This document shows positions 9,930 through 21,285 of a DNA stretch of 64,000 nucleotides, piece after piece. How positions within the stretch are numbered: the stretch's first letter is position 1; every line of letters begins with the position of its first letter. The notes below the pieces were generated by a model. It searched no databases, had not been told where the DNA came from, and saw only the letters and a program-made list of their open reading frames with translations. This DNA is from Ophioderma brevispina (Eukaryota > Echinodermata > Ophiuroidea > Amphilepidida > Ophiodermatidae): contig JAMKCH010072081.1 in the NCBI GenBank assembly GCA_023653785.1, positions 1-64,000 of the forward strand, in the 5' to 3' direction. A program made the position numbers and the translations under genes.

Positions 9930-12080
9930 TGCTTACCAGTTCCGGGTCCTGCCCCCCCTCCGGCCTGTCGACCGCCCCACGGACCTCAAAAGGGTCGTTG
10001 AAAGGTGGTATCAGAGTTCATCTTCGTCAATTAGACACTGGCTACTGGGGCACCCTCCCGCGCAGGCGGATCCAGGCCTTTCTTTATAGGGAGGAAGGGT
10101 CGAGACCTGATAAAGTCAATCGGTTACATCCACCTCGACAAGTCAATCCTCTCACTCTTCCCAGAGCCACCAGTTTCTGGGATTTCGAGCGAGACTACGA
10201 TTTTCTGTTGGAAAAGGTGGAGGCCCCTTCTGCAGAAGTAAAGAGGTAGCCTCGGTCGGGCGTTTGACTCCGCCGAGCAATCTTAGAGCGTAGCGTGGTC
10301 CCAGCCAGGCTATGTTTCGGCTTCTGGGACTTCTGGCCAGCCTCATTGGGATGGTTCCCTACGGCAGATTACGCATGAGGGTATCCAGATTCACATGTAG
10401 GTACTTCCGACCTGGTCCAACCCAATGCTCCCTCCGGATTCAGTGCCCTTGAAGTGTTTCCAGACCTCAGTTGGTGGACCAATCAACTCAAGTTGGAGGT
10501 GGGAGCCCCCTTCAGCAAAATAACACCTCCGTGCGCTGACGAACAGATGCGTACGTGTTGGTGTTTGTTTTGTAGGGCCCACTAGGGTCCCCCACCACAA
10601 CCAAAGTCGTGGGGCCGCTTCGGTCGCCCATGCGATGCTCGCTATCATATGAATGTTACAACATGACGGTAGTGGCTTACCTCAACAAGAAACCTCAGTC
10701 TCTGCAAGGATGGGAGTAGTCAGGCCCCTAGAGTGGTGCAGGCAACGGAATGCCTTAAATAATAGCATTCACCATGTACCAGGGGTGGAGAACGTCCTAG
10801 CAGAGGTCCTCTCCCAGAAGGGCAGCATGCAAGGAGCCATCGAAAGGTAGGGGTGTTCAGTGGATGGCACCTCCGGCCTGTCAATTTTACCGAGGCTACA
10901 GCCGCTCCCCAGTGGAACTATTCGCCTCAGCCCTGGGCAATCACCGGTTCTGAGCCCCCGTACTACTCATGAGTCAAGATCCAGGCCGTGGTTTGTGTCA
11001 GCGATGAGAGGGTGGATAAGTGCTATGTATCCCCTCTCCCCTCCCATTACGATTGATTACCGAGGAGTCCTCGAAAGGTTTTAGCTCGGATCCGATCAAT
11101 TGCATGGTTCTGGTGATGATGACCCCATGTGGCCGGCTCAGCTGTGGTTCCCCACGGGCTTCTAGAATGCTAGTGGGGATTATTAGTGGCTGTCTGCTAG
11201 TAGCGATCCTCAAGCCGACCCTCCGTCCCGGAGCGTACCATCCGCGCTTTCAGACTTGACTGTCTGGCGCATTTCCGACAACAATAAAATAGGCGGGACT
11301 TTATGAACAGGCTGCCGCGCTCGTTGCTCAGGTAAGGAGGAAGTCAACTAGAGAATCTTATGATTCTCGACTCTGCGGGTTATAGATGGGCGCCAATCGA
11401 GAGATTGATCTGCTGTCTGCGTCTGTGGGCAGCAGATCGGGGGGGATTTCTAAGGGAAATTCTCCAAAACAGTCAAGTGCTACCGTACCGCGTTGGTGCG
11501 CTCAATGGGGCTTCCGGAGGACAGACCAAGTGTTCTAAGCCCAATCCTCATGAATGCCTTGAAGGGTGTGTTTTCGGTTCGTCGACGGTTCGGTCACTAG
11601 TTCGGAGTGGCGATCTGCGCTAGTGCTCCAGTTATTAGAGGAATTCGAAACCACTGGAGAGGGCCAGTCTCCTGGACTAGGAAGACGGCCTTTCTGGGTG
11701 GCAGTCGCTTGGGTTCCGAAATACATACATTGTCCATTGACGAGGCCTCACCTGCATGGTCGAAGGAGGGCGTGTCCATCCCCCCACCCTAAGAATCAGA
11801 CTCCGTCTTTCACACATGCCCAGTGTTCTCCCGGACCTGGGCCTTGGCTGCGGACGGTCGAAGAAACCTGGTGCCCGGTCAGGGCACTCTACAATGGTAC
11901 CTCAAGCATATTGAAGGGCTCCGGAAGAAAAAAGACATAACAGCTTTTCATCTAAACGCCCCCCAACCCATATGGTCCTGTAGCGAAGGACACAGCCGGT
12001 GGGGCCTTAAACCATCCGAAGCGCACACCGCAAACATCACAATCAGTTGGTCGGCTCTCGGGTTAGGTAACAGCTACAAA
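9930..12080 (+). pseudogene. Decayed DIRS-like (tyrosine-recombinase) retroelement
   Basis: Coding remnants of one large pol-type region can be followed across several frames. The RT C-terminus (Asp-Lys-Ser-x-Leu block, then SGISSETT) lies at 10,100-10,210, followed by LLGLLASLIGMVPYGRLRMR at 10,321-10,380. An RNase H-like part follows (SWWTNQLKLEVGAPFSK near 10,470-10,520; a YLNK-like word near 10,680; HHVPGVENVLAEVLSQ near 10,770-10,820). A PVELFAS block is near 10,910. A tyrosine-recombinase-like end lies at 11,870-12,080 (CPVRAL and QWYLKHIEGLRKKKDI in adjacent frames, then a PVAKDT-like block). The order RT, RNase H, HxPGxxNVxAxxLS, VDLFAS-like, YR is characteristic of DIRS elements. More than six frameshifts or stops make it non-functional. 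The catalytic Arg-His-Arg-Tyr set cannot be assigned safely. No terminal repeats of a DIRS element were recognised. Confidence 0.65.
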
Positions 12081-12119
12081 TGAATTTTTTGAGTTGCCCC
12101 GTCTGTAAAACTTGCAATA

Positions 12120-12560
12120 TTTTAGTGTTTTTATGGCACCCCACGGAAGCCATCTTGGATTTTTCTACTTGCCTAAGGGTATGACAATTTACATCCATCT
12201 TAATTATATAGTTTATTACCTATTAGAGGCTAACTAATCAGATGAGAAAAATGATAAAACGCGTATTTTGGGTTGATCTCTATGTGAAAGGCATTTTCGG
12301 GGGTTTTTCTTGCTTAAATGGCGGCCATCTTGGATTTCTCAAATTAATTCAAGCGTGCCTTCCAAGATACATTGTAATTTACATTCTACCAAACATGACG
12401 ATTATAAAAAAACAATTCACCACGCACTTTGGCGGGTCCCTTGTCCCTGGAAATCGGCAAGTTTTGGGGTTTTTACAGTGAAATGGGCCCATCTTGGATT
12501 TCTCAAATTGCCCCAAGGGTGGCAATTACAACCACCTGGATTCCATTATATAACTTTCAA
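12120..12560 (+). repeat. Array of ~175-bp repeat, right arm (inverted relative of 8,280-8,700)
   Basis: Three GCCATCTTGGATTT words at about 12,149, 12,325 and 12,490 give a period of 165-176 bases. The unit is the reverse complement of the 8.3-8.7 kb unit. The two arrays flank the DIRS and Cys-rich remnants. Open frames here (12,242-12,689) are repeat-derived. Confidence 0.7.
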
Positions 12561-13584
12561 GAGATAGAATCAGCTAGAAAAGAAAAAACTTTTATTCAGA
12601 GATTTCATTTACTCCTCCCTCCGCTGCTTGACTCTAATAGCAGGATTGACAAATGCTCCTTATATCAGTACAGTCGCCACCCAAAGTAAATTGATGTTCG
12701 TGACTTACACGACGTCATAATATGACAACAATTTTGGTCAGCTTATGTTAAGATTGTCTTGATATGTTTAAAACATTGTGCATTCACTTCACTTGTGCAT
12801 GTAACGAAGGTCGGTTTGCACTTTTCTATGCCTTTTTCGTATCTATGTCTCAAAGCCCACGAGGTGACCAGGGAGAAAAAAAAATCTAACGCGTAACATT
12901 TTCTATTCCCACTGCCATGCCCTACTGTCACAATAACATCAATGGAAATTTTTTAGGCCAACAGAAATGCATGATTTAAATTTAAAAATTTATTATCTTT
13001 AAGTCAAAGTGGAGACTGTTTTCAAAAGTGTTTATTACATATTCCTAAAAAATAAAATAATTTTACATAACTTAGAGGACTTGTATGTTCACATGGGGTT
13101 TCACGGCCAAATGTCGAGAAGTACCGTGCGCCATACAAACCCTATAGTTACACAGGGCTGGGAGCGGGAACAAGTACCCGTTTTAAAAGGCTTGTATTTC
13201 CTAATAATCATGCCCTTGCTATAAAATCTCATAATTCAGCTCAGTAAACATTAATTGTAATAACAAACAACAGAAAATGAATGTGCAACTTGGAAAAATT
13301 ACTAACTGTGGAGGTAAAATGCATGGGTTAATTGGCGGCCTATTGCGGTGGACGTTGTAGTGCCACTACAGGATTTAGCGTGAATAAGGTGATAAAACTT
13401 ACATGAGATGCGTGTATGGTGGATTGTTAACAAGCCTTACCTGTAGCGGCGGGCTCCTTCAAACAGGCTGCTATGGGGATTTTCATAGCAGTTTGTTTAA
13501 AACTTCTCTGGTTTTTATTAAACATTTTCAAGTTATTTAATGGGACATCAGGGACTCCATGGTTCAATCGGACGTAGTGAATTA
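12561..13584. other. No gene recognised
   Basis: The short frames at 12,743-12,931 (-) and 13,009-13,224 (+) have no motif. No structured repeat was seen apart from a short stem around 13,463-13,495. Confidence 0.4.
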
Positions 13585-13612
13585 CCTAGCCGTGTGCGTA
13601 GCCACGGCTAGG
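13585..13612. repeat. Perfect hairpin, 10-bp stem with 8-nt loop
   Basis: CCTAGCCGTG is followed by an 8-base loop and its exact complement CACGGCTAGG. It is G+C-rich in an A+T-rich setting. It could be the centre or an end of a decayed foldback element; no terminator context is present. Confidence 0.7.
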
Positions 13613-14949
13613 TCTTGTATTCGGCGATTTCTTTCTTCTTCGTCTTTACCACTTCAAAATGCTTTAATAGTGTCACACGGTTTATCCGATTGCAACGAAA
13701 AATTGGTCAGAAGAACCCACGGCCCAAGCCCATATAGGGGTACACAATTGGGGTCAAAGGTTCACGTAAACCGGAGTAGCCGCCTTTTGTAAAAAATCTT
13801 TAAAAAGCCTACTTGTCACAGACAACAAGCCCTATAGATCCAAATTTGTCCAAGAATCTTATACAACCTTTATATAGGGTTGTCACAGATTAAACGAGTC
13901 GAATGTGCACTAACATTCAAAATGACGGCCATATCTAATTAATATGCAAAAATTCTATATCTCAAATAAACGATAAGACTTGGATAGGTGATGTCTGTGG
14001 AAAAAGTGCGGATAGTGTTGAGACGAATCATATGACGGAATATTGGCTCCAAGGGTAATCTGCAGATATGCAAATGAGCTAATAATGCAAAAATGTTATG
14101 ACTCATCAACCAAAGTAGAGTGATATTTTGTACAATTTGTCACCAAGAACCACTGGAAAAAGCTCTATTCTTAAGTGCAACACTATGGGGGTCAAAGGTC
14201 TCAAAATGGGTCATCTAGGGGTCAAATTTAAAGAAGCTTATTGACATATCTAGCTAGGCCATCTTGTAGGCATCAATGAAAGTGAAAAAAGAGTCCACAG
14301 GTGACAAACGCTCTGTAAGCACGTTAAGGGTCAAAGGTCAAACTGACAATCAGGCATAGTATCCGGAGTCGTCTTAGTTCATTGTCTATGGTCAGTACAT
14401 TTAGGGTTGTACACAAAAATTTTGATCATTCATTCAGCAAGTGGTCATTTAAGCCCAAAGTGTTCCTAAAATGACATTTAAACAGATGTTACGCCTAGTC
14501 AGCAAGTGATCATTTTATCCCAACGGCTAGGTTTGTGCTTCGAGACACAATTTGCCCTTAGGTTTAGTTGTCATGCAGGTTGCAAACTTTGAAAATGTTT
14601 GTGAGATCGAGTTGAAAAATATCCTGGAGAGAATATCAAAATTAACCTGGAACCCCGCGAATGTCAATATTTTACTAAGACTGGAAACACACATGTTATC
14701 AGAATTCAGAAGCCCATAACTTTCGCGAGATCACCATCATGTTCCTGTTTGTAATTTATCTGACTTTTCTTTAGTTGGTCATTAAAATTTGCAAGTATTA
14801 CGGAAAAAGGTAAAATATATGAGAAATAATTGTGTTTTGGAAATAAAGAAAAAGCAATCCCCGTGATGTTTTATTTTTTTTATTTTTTAGTGTTTGGAGC
14901 TAATGTTTAAGTAATATAATTTTCTTCAAAAAAAAGAGAAAATCTTCAG
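13613..14949. other. Repeat-like sequence with a DR1 motif; no gene recognised
   Basis: Blocks such as GGGGTCAAAGG and ATATGCAAATGAGCTAAT recur in this interval and resemble words in the 4-6.8 kb and 58-60 kb repeats. No protein-coding signal was found. Confidence 0.35.
14328..14340 (+). promoter_or_regulatory. DR1 nuclear-receptor motif
   Basis: GGGTCAAAGGTCA is two half-sites with one base between, the spacing used by HNF4 and RXR heterodimers. There is no gene close by, so it may be fortuitous and carried by a repeat. Confidence 0.35.
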
Positions 14950-15026
14950 TTGCTCAGTCATAAAGGTTATCGCCCTCTTAAACCCAATTTTTAGGGGTTC
15001 AATTCCCACATCGGGGATTTTTTTTT
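14950..15026 (+). repeat. tRNA-like unit (SINE head or tRNA pseudogene)
   Basis: A box A-like stretch TGCTCAGTCATAAAGG (14,951-14,966) precedes a perfect box B, GTTCAATTC (14,997-15,005). A T-run at 15,018-15,026 follows and would stop Pol III. The T-arm keeps three G-C pairs, but no 7-bp acceptor stem can be formed, so this is not a working tRNA. Confidence 0.4.
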
Positions 15027-16565
15027 CTTCTCTGTCCATCTCCTATAATTAATTAAGTTTAGGCACTAATGGTATTGGAAATAATTACTAATCAGCTTCT
15101 ACAATATTACTTTTTTCCAAAAATAATTGTGATCCACCAGTTGACCAGCTAGGAATGGTGGCCGTATTGAAACACGTTGTGGGGGCATACAAAATGAACG
15201 GCTAGTGCCTAATAAAAGGAACATACCGTCTTGAAGAGTTACATACGTGTCGTGGGCCGTACGCAAAAAGGCAAATAAATACGCGCTCTAAAAATGGGTT
15301 ATTAAAAATGTATATTTTGACTTCCAAACCTGTACTAGTTTTAGCTTGGGTTCATTTCAACATATCTTTAATTTTAATAGGAAGATACACATGTGTTCCT
15401 GGGAAATATGGCATTTTGAAGGTTGAAAGTATATGAGTTATATAGGCCTATTGCAAGAGAAATAAAAATTTGCTTACTGCTCTCTCTAATGATGACCCAG
15501 TAAAGGTGTTTAACAATTTATAGCTGTGATAGCCTGGTGATCGCCTATCTCGCGATGCTTCTATCTCCATGTTGTGATTTGTTTGTAAAAATGCATGTGT
15601 GATAGTTCGTTTTATATTTATGTTTTATTTAATTAGCTTTGTTTTAAGGCATATACACCGAAAGTGTATGTCATGATAGGACAAGATGCCATGTTGTACG
15701 AAATTAGCAATGATAGGGAAATTAAACGTGGTCAATATAATCACACTGCGCAATGCAATAAGCCACTCCAGTCAAGTACTCAAAGTGGACAATCAATTAA
15801 ATGACACAAACAACTCATCGATTTTAGAAACACTACATGATGGTCGGAAAGAGAGCCGCTCGATTAATGGTTTATGGTTCGCAATGGCTGATTGCTTTCT
15901 ATACAAACGATGACTCGGGAGTCCACTTATCTTTGGCGGGTACTCTTTAGCTCTCTTAGCGCATTAGGCCCCATGATTTCACTGGGTAAATAGCGTAAAA
16001 GGACAAAGATGTCCAAACTTCAAGCAAAATGCCCGAAATGCCGAATCAATCAAACAAATGTTCTGTTATCTAAATCACTAAACTGGGAAACACTGAAAAA
16101 CTCATACCCACAAAAACTCATCACCCTCCCGATGGGTGCTCTCTTTATTGGGTGTTGAGTGGGGGAAACAACTTAAAACAGTACTAGTTATTTTATTCGA
16201 TTGCCTGCCAGGTATGCAGAAACGATATTTTTTCTAGTTTGTTATATGTGGGTTTGTTAGATTAAATAAACCCTGAAAGACAAAAATTTGAAGTTTAATG
16301 AAAGAAAGCCTGTTCCGTATAATTTATAGTAGGGTCTGCACAAAAAAATTCTTATTAAATTTGCCACTTAATGGTAACCGAGAAATGTTTGAAGGTTTAT
16401 TAGACAAACAAGAAAACAAGAAAAACAAAAACAAAACACAAAGTTTTTAACTTCCTGCTGCAAAGGACGCTGAATTTTCTGCTGTGGAAGACAAGAAAAT
16501 ACAAAAAATACTTTACATTCTTCTTTTTCATTGGTATTCATGCTATTACGACTGAGGAAATTAGG
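15027..16565. other. No gene recognised
   Basis: A 75-codon frame at 15,686-15,913 (+) starts with ATG but shows no domain or signal peptide. Otherwise this is A+T-rich anonymous sequence with A-rich runs around 16,400-16,440. Confidence 0.4.
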
Positions 16566-16690
16566 CCAGAGAACTCATGCGTATGTCCTATATGACAGAC
16601 CTTTTTATCCAGTTACAAAGTGCTCTGGACAAAATTGATCCACTCAGGGCACGACAGAGTATTCGACTGAGTTTCGAGAACGGGCCCCTG
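16566..16690 (+). repeat. Interspersed repeat copy 2 (pair with 2,738-2,890)
   Basis: It shares ATGCGTATGTCCTA, GATCCACTCAGGGCA and CGACTGAGTTTCG with the first copy in the same order. Divergence is large, so the copies are old. Confidence 0.6.
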
Positions 16691-16916
16691 GTGAGGTTTA
16701 AACCTATACGACTTACATGTTTGACTTAGCTGATTGAATCCATCTGTATGGATTGAATTTGTTGTTCATATCGCTTCAAACCAACAAATTTACAAAAAAT
16801 ACAGAATAATCACATCCCATAAGATTTATTAAAAAGTTAACAAAAAGATCAATGGCAAATTCAGTATGCTTGTAAGCGGCACAATTGGTACCGCACCCTC
16901 TCTTGGAATATTAGCC

Positions 16917-17079
16917 ATATCTCCGGATTGGGACAACTAAATCGGATGCTGTAAACAGTATTCAAAAGCCAAGACTTCGTTAATGACATGATGTAAATAT
17001 CACGTCACTATTTTATTGTTTTCATCTTCAACGAGGGTGATTTTGCCTTGCACCATTTTTTTGTGGACACCCTGTATGT
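16917..17079. mobile_element. Partial copy of the 5.2-kb palindromic MITE
   Basis: From 16,917 (ATATCTCCGGATTGGGACA) the interior matches the reverse complement of 5,330-5,380. The right end (CACTATTTTATTG to CACCCTGTATGT) is the MITE terminus. The opposite arm is missing, so the copy is truncated on its left. Confidence 0.7.
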
Positions 17080-17424
17080 TAATAAATAAGTTTGAACTTA
17101 AACTTGAACTTCTCCCTGTCAAAAGTCTACACTCAAGGGTACTCCAAAATAACTATGGTACCCAAGCAAACAAGAATGACTCATTCACATTGTGGGCTGA
17201 GCTAAATGCCCGGCTAAATGCTTTGTTGAAGATGCTGTGGTACACATTATAGGCCTATGCTTGCGATGTTGCTAAACTTAAATATAACATGAGTAATTAC
17301 TTCACAAATTCTTCAACAATTTGCTGATATGATCAAAATCGGATTACATTACAGACATTACTTCAGAAAAACTAACGTGTATGGATGACCAGAAGCCAAT
17401 GACAGCTGGCTGGCCTGGTGATAC

Positions 17425-17600
17425 ACATTTCAGTGTGTTTAGTGGCATTTCAGTGTGATCAGAAAACTTTTCAGTGTGATTAGCAGCATTTCAGTGTGAT
17501 TTTTATTCCACGGGTGTCTGGCATAGTGGCATTTCAGTGTGATTAGCAGCATTTCAGTGTGATTATAAACCATTTTCAGTGGGATTTGAATTTCACGGCA
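17425..17600 (+). repeat. TTTCAGTGTGATTAGCAGCA short tandem array
   Basis: Seven or so TTTCAGTG words, mostly followed by TGATTA, are spaced 20-50 bases. The same TTTCAGTG word recurs on the far side of the LINE at 21,307-21,380, so the LINE sits inside, or brought with it, this satellite. Confidence 0.7.
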
Positions 17601-17872
17601 GTTTATTTATTTGAACATACGCTTTTATAACAGCGGCACACGTCTTGTGATGGTGCATTCTACAAATTACAACATTATAACATATGATACAGAATATTTG
17701 AAAGAAGAGATAGGAGTGTAAGGGAAAAATACATCTCTTCACGTGACTTGACACTTGTAGTACAACACAGGTTGGTAAATGTGTGCACCTCCTTGATGTG
17801 TGAAGGGTGCTGACCGGAAAACAAGTGTGTAAATGTGTGTGTCAATCCATTCGAAGTGTTGTACTTTCTCTC

Positions 17873-18262
17873 TTACATGTTCCACACACCCAAAATACCC
17901 AAATTCCAAGCAACCGAGAAAAGACCATTTCTCCATACCATATCGAATGCCTTTCGCAAATCCAGGAATGCCATAAAAGTGTGTTTATTCTCAGCCAGTC
18001 TAGCAGAAGCTATACCTTTTAAAGTAAACACGTGATCTTCACATCTACGGTCTTTACGAAAACCTCCCTGGATTTCTGAAAGTATGTTATTATCGTCAAT
18101 AAATAAGGAAATGTTATCAGCAATGATACGGTTAAAAACCTTCGAGACGCATGACGCAAGCGTAATATCCCTATAATTGTTTAAATCATTTTTACTGCCT
18201 TTTTTAAAAATAGGAACAATTATACCCTTATTCCAACCATTAGGTGTGGCTTCCAAATCCAA
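17873..18262 (-). pseudogene. LINE reverse transcriptase, N-terminal half
   Basis: This shows the RT entry motifs in order: GIIVPIFKKGSKNDLNNYR (block 1), an ITLAS-type serine block (DITLASCVSKVFNRII), GGFRKDRRCEDHVFTLK (block 2a) and TFMAFLDLRKAFDMVW with the first catalytic Asp. About 130 codons remain open. The reading frame ends in unrelated sequence after GVWNM, where a deletion joins to the 3' region. Upstream (18,220-18,747) a frame-shifted linker includes SRGLDLITNELLKNGG, which is the usual segment just before the RT. Confidence 0.8.
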
Positions 18263-18747
18263 AAGTTTATTAAAAAGTTTAGTGAGTAAATCAAGTGATC
18301 CCCACCATTTTTGAGAAGTTCATTGGTTATGAGGTCTAATCCGCGAGATTTATTATTTTTAGAGTTCGTCATAGCACCTTTAACATCCTCAAATGAAATA
18401 ATAATATCTTTCAGAATCGAATCTTTCTCACCCAGGCCTATATAATTGTTATTTCTAATTTTGTTTACTAACTGATCAACAGCATTATTGTTAGTACCCA
18501 AATCCATCTTACCCAAAGTGTGCCAATAATGCATGATAGACTGTTTCATAGTATTCTTATCAGAAACCACTTTGTCTGAACCAGGAAGTTCTCTAGAAGA
18601 GGACCCGCCAGATTTAGCGATTTTCACACTTTTATCAAATCTCATTTGAGTGGTTTTCTGATGAATAAGCCTTTTCACGCGATGCTTCTTAGTCATGTAA
18701 TCATCCCACAATCGATTGCCCTTCTCTATGTCGGCTCTTTCATGCAC
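18220..18747 (-). pseudogene. LINE ORF2 linker between endonuclease and RT
   Basis: A 175-codon frame with a basic helix-rich start (MTKKHRVKRLIHQKTTQM) and NNKSRGLDLITNELLKNGG, the K(S/A)xGxDxIxxELLK signature that precedes reverse transcriptase in APE-type LINEs. It overlaps the RT frame at 18,220-18,262 in another phase, so a single-base frameshift lies about there. The first part is repeated at 19,750-19,855 within the duplicated block. Confidence 0.7.
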
Positions 18748-19541
18748 AGACCACTTACAGTGCTCTCTGCAAGCTTCTTTTATTGCTTCGTCAATTGACT
18801 TGCACCACCATTGTTTTTGTTCTTATCATTATTTTTTAACCGAATAACATCCGTGGCAATATTAAGGAGCTTATCTTTCCAATTATTCCAAACAGAATTC
18901 ACATCCTGAAAGTTTTGGTATCCCACTCTTTAAATGCCTCTTTTATTGAATTTTGATACAAAAGCCAATCTTGGTCTTTAAAAATATTCCAACAATAGGA
19001 TGAATGGCAGTGCTTTGAGTTAGGACTTTCATTAGACCTATTAATCAGGCTGGTATTGAATTTTATGTTTGTGATAAGAATATTGTGATCACTACCAACA
19101 TTAAGAAGACGATCTTCATCAATTAACATATCAACAATTGATTTCTCGGTAATGTTCGACGAAAGAAAGTAATCAATACAGCTTAGAATGAGGGTGTCTG
19201 AACCAGGTGATCTTACTCTTGCACTTGCGATTACAATTGATAATTTCCAAATTAGCATCGTCAGCAAATTGTAATAAACGCTCACCATTGCTATTTCTAA
19301 TTGGATCACCACCAAATATAACATCCCCGATTCTGCCGTTAAAGTCGCCCATCAAAAGAATATCAGGCTCAACCCCAACATTGGAATTTTCAATTTGAAT
19401 GATGTCAGCAAGTGATTGGTTATATAGATCATTTACAAGATCAGGGTTTGTACCTTCAACAGGAAAATTAAGCTACCGCAACATGGATAATATTTACGTT
19501 ATCGGTGCTTATTTTCAACCAAAGACGTTCATAATCATCTG
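18640..19541 (-). repeat. Duplicated LINE segment, copy 1
   Basis: This 902-base block recurs at 19,748-20,642 with roughly one or two differences per hundred bases, plus a small deletion in copy 2 near 20,403. It covers the C-terminal half of the endonuclease. The boundaries are an A-run on the right (19,542) and unique LINE sequence on the left. Confidence 0.9.
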
Positions 19542-19747
19542 AAAAAAAAAAAAAAAAAAAAATGTGTGGTCCTTGTGTTGTTTTGATCGTTTTGTTTGGT
19601 TTTGTGATAACCTGTACAATTGAATATATACAATGTATTATGCTATGGTGTGGTTGGGTTTGGTAGACCATTTCTGTATGTTTTTCCCCACTCTGCCAAA
19701 CCAAAGTACAGGTAATAAAAAATGGAAAAAGAAAGAAAAAAAAAAAA
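19542..19747. other. A-bounded filler between duplicated LINE blocks
   Basis: About 200 bases start with a run of about 20 A and end with an A-rich run (GAAAGAAAAAAAAAAA). The core is A+T-rich with many GTTTTG words and is not related to the LINE. It could be a small retroposed RNA with the joint made during repair, or an assembly bridge. Confidence 0.6.
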
Positions 19748-20642
19748 TCTCATTTGAGTGGTTTTCTGATGAATAAGCCTTTTCACGCGATGCTTCTTAG
19801 TCATGTAATCATCCCACAATCGATTGCCCTTCTCTATGTCGGCTCTTTCATGCACAGACCACTTACGGTGCTCTCTGCAAGCTTCTTTTATTGCTTCGTC
19901 AATTGACTTGCACCACCATTGTTTTTGTTCTTATCATTATTTTTGAACCGAATAACATGCGTGGCAATATTAAGGATCTTATCTTTCCAATTATTCCAAA
20001 CAGAATTCACATCCTGAAAGTTTTGGTATCCCACTCTTTAAATGCCTCTTTTATTGAATTTTGATACAAAAGCCAATCTTGGTCTTTAGAAATATTCCAA
20101 CAATAGGATGAATGGCAGTGCTTTGAGTTAGGACTTTCATTAGACCTATTATTCAGGCTGGTATTGAATTTTATGTTTGTGATAAGAATATTGTGATCAC
20201 TACCAACATTAAGAAGACGATCTTCATCAATTAACATATCAACAATTGATTTCTCGGTAACGTTCGACGAAAGAAAGCAATCAATACAGCTTAGAATGAG
20301 GGTGTCTGAACCAGGTGATCTTACTCTTGCACTTGCGATTACAATTAATAATTTCCAAATTAGCATCGTCAGCAAATTGTAATAAGCACTCACCATTGCT
20401 ATTTCACCACCAAACATAACATCCCCGATTCTGCCATTAAAGTCGCCCATCAAAAGAATATCAGGCTCAACCCCAACATTGGAATTTTCAATTTGAATGA
20501 TGTCAGCAAGTGATTGGTTATATAGATCATTTACAAGATCAGGGTTTGTACCTTCAACAGGAAAATTAAGCTACCGCAACATGGATAATATTTACGTTAT
20601 CGGTGCTTATTTTCAACCAAAGACGTTCATAATCATCTGACT
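19748..20642 (-). repeat. Duplicated LINE segment, copy 2
   Basis: Second copy of the block at 18,640-19,541. It carries the endonuclease GDFNGRIGDVMFGG motif and SDHNILITN (the Asp-His catalytic box of AP endonucleases). It continues without a break into the N-terminal half of the endonuclease at 20,643-21,128. Confidence 0.9.
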
Positions 20643-21128
20643 GGGAATCACAAAGATTATCATCAATAATATTCACAGAGTTGGACACTAGAAACCCAAC
20701 GCCCCCACCACCTTTACAACGACGGTTCTTCCCAATCCATTTATAACCATGCATACTGATACATTCATCATTTTTCAGAAATGTTTCTGCTACGCCCAAG
20801 ACTGAAATGTTATTATCATTCAAAAGTCTCGCAATTTCATACATTTTTGGTTTGATACGATTAACATTATTAAAAGCAATCTTTAAGCCACTTGGTACGT
20901 CTTTGTATTGCTTACCCTTTTTAGACCTTCTGTGACGTCTCCTATGTGTACCCAAATTATTATTGCAAATATTATTCTTAATGTCATTCTCATCATGCTT
21001 ACCAACGTTACTATTATGAGCAATATCAGTTTTAGAACAAGTTTCAGTATATTCAAGTTCATCCACAAGAGTGCAAAATATGTTGAAGTCCTCGGTTAAG
21101 TAACCGGCACGCTCATGGCCGAAATCTC
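20566..21128 (-). pseudogene. LINE AP endonuclease, N-terminal half
   Basis: The open frame contains LKIAFNNVNRIKPKMYEI (first Asn block of the EEP fold), VLGVAETFLKN (catalytic Glu), GYKWIGKNRRCKGGGGVGF and DYERLWLKI. The frame has no ATG near its 5' end; it reads in from a stop at about 21,129, so its true start is lost or lies in another frame. A one-base insertion after VAVA (near 20,566) breaks the link to the C-terminal half. The N-terminal basic stretch RRRHRRSKKGK may be a nuclear-localisation-like patch. Confidence 0.8.
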
Positions 21129-21285
21129 AGTGTTTTCGCGTTACCGGGGCAGGGTGAAAGAACTTGTTGTTACTCTTGTGACCGAATTCACCGCATTCAT
21201 GGCACTGTATAGGCAGTGTGGGAAAGTCTGGAGTCATTGGAATAAGTGTATGAATATGCAATGGCGTAATCATAGCTACTTGCAT
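21127..21285 (-). pseudogene. LINE ORF1 C-terminus with CCHC-like knuckle
   Basis: From an ATG at 21,283-21,285 the frame reads 52 codons to a TGA at 21,127. It includes DFPTLPIQCHECGEFGHKSN, a C-x2-C-x4-H zinc knuckle whose fourth ligand (Cys) is replaced by Lys. Gag-like ORF1 proteins of I/Jockey-type LINEs end in such knuckles. The frame lies directly upstream of the endonuclease frame, as expected for ORF1-ORF2 order. Confidence 0.55.

Noticed and set aside
14950..15026. Functional tRNA gene
   Set aside because: Box B and a T-run are good, but no acceptor stem or normal anticodon arm can be drawn.
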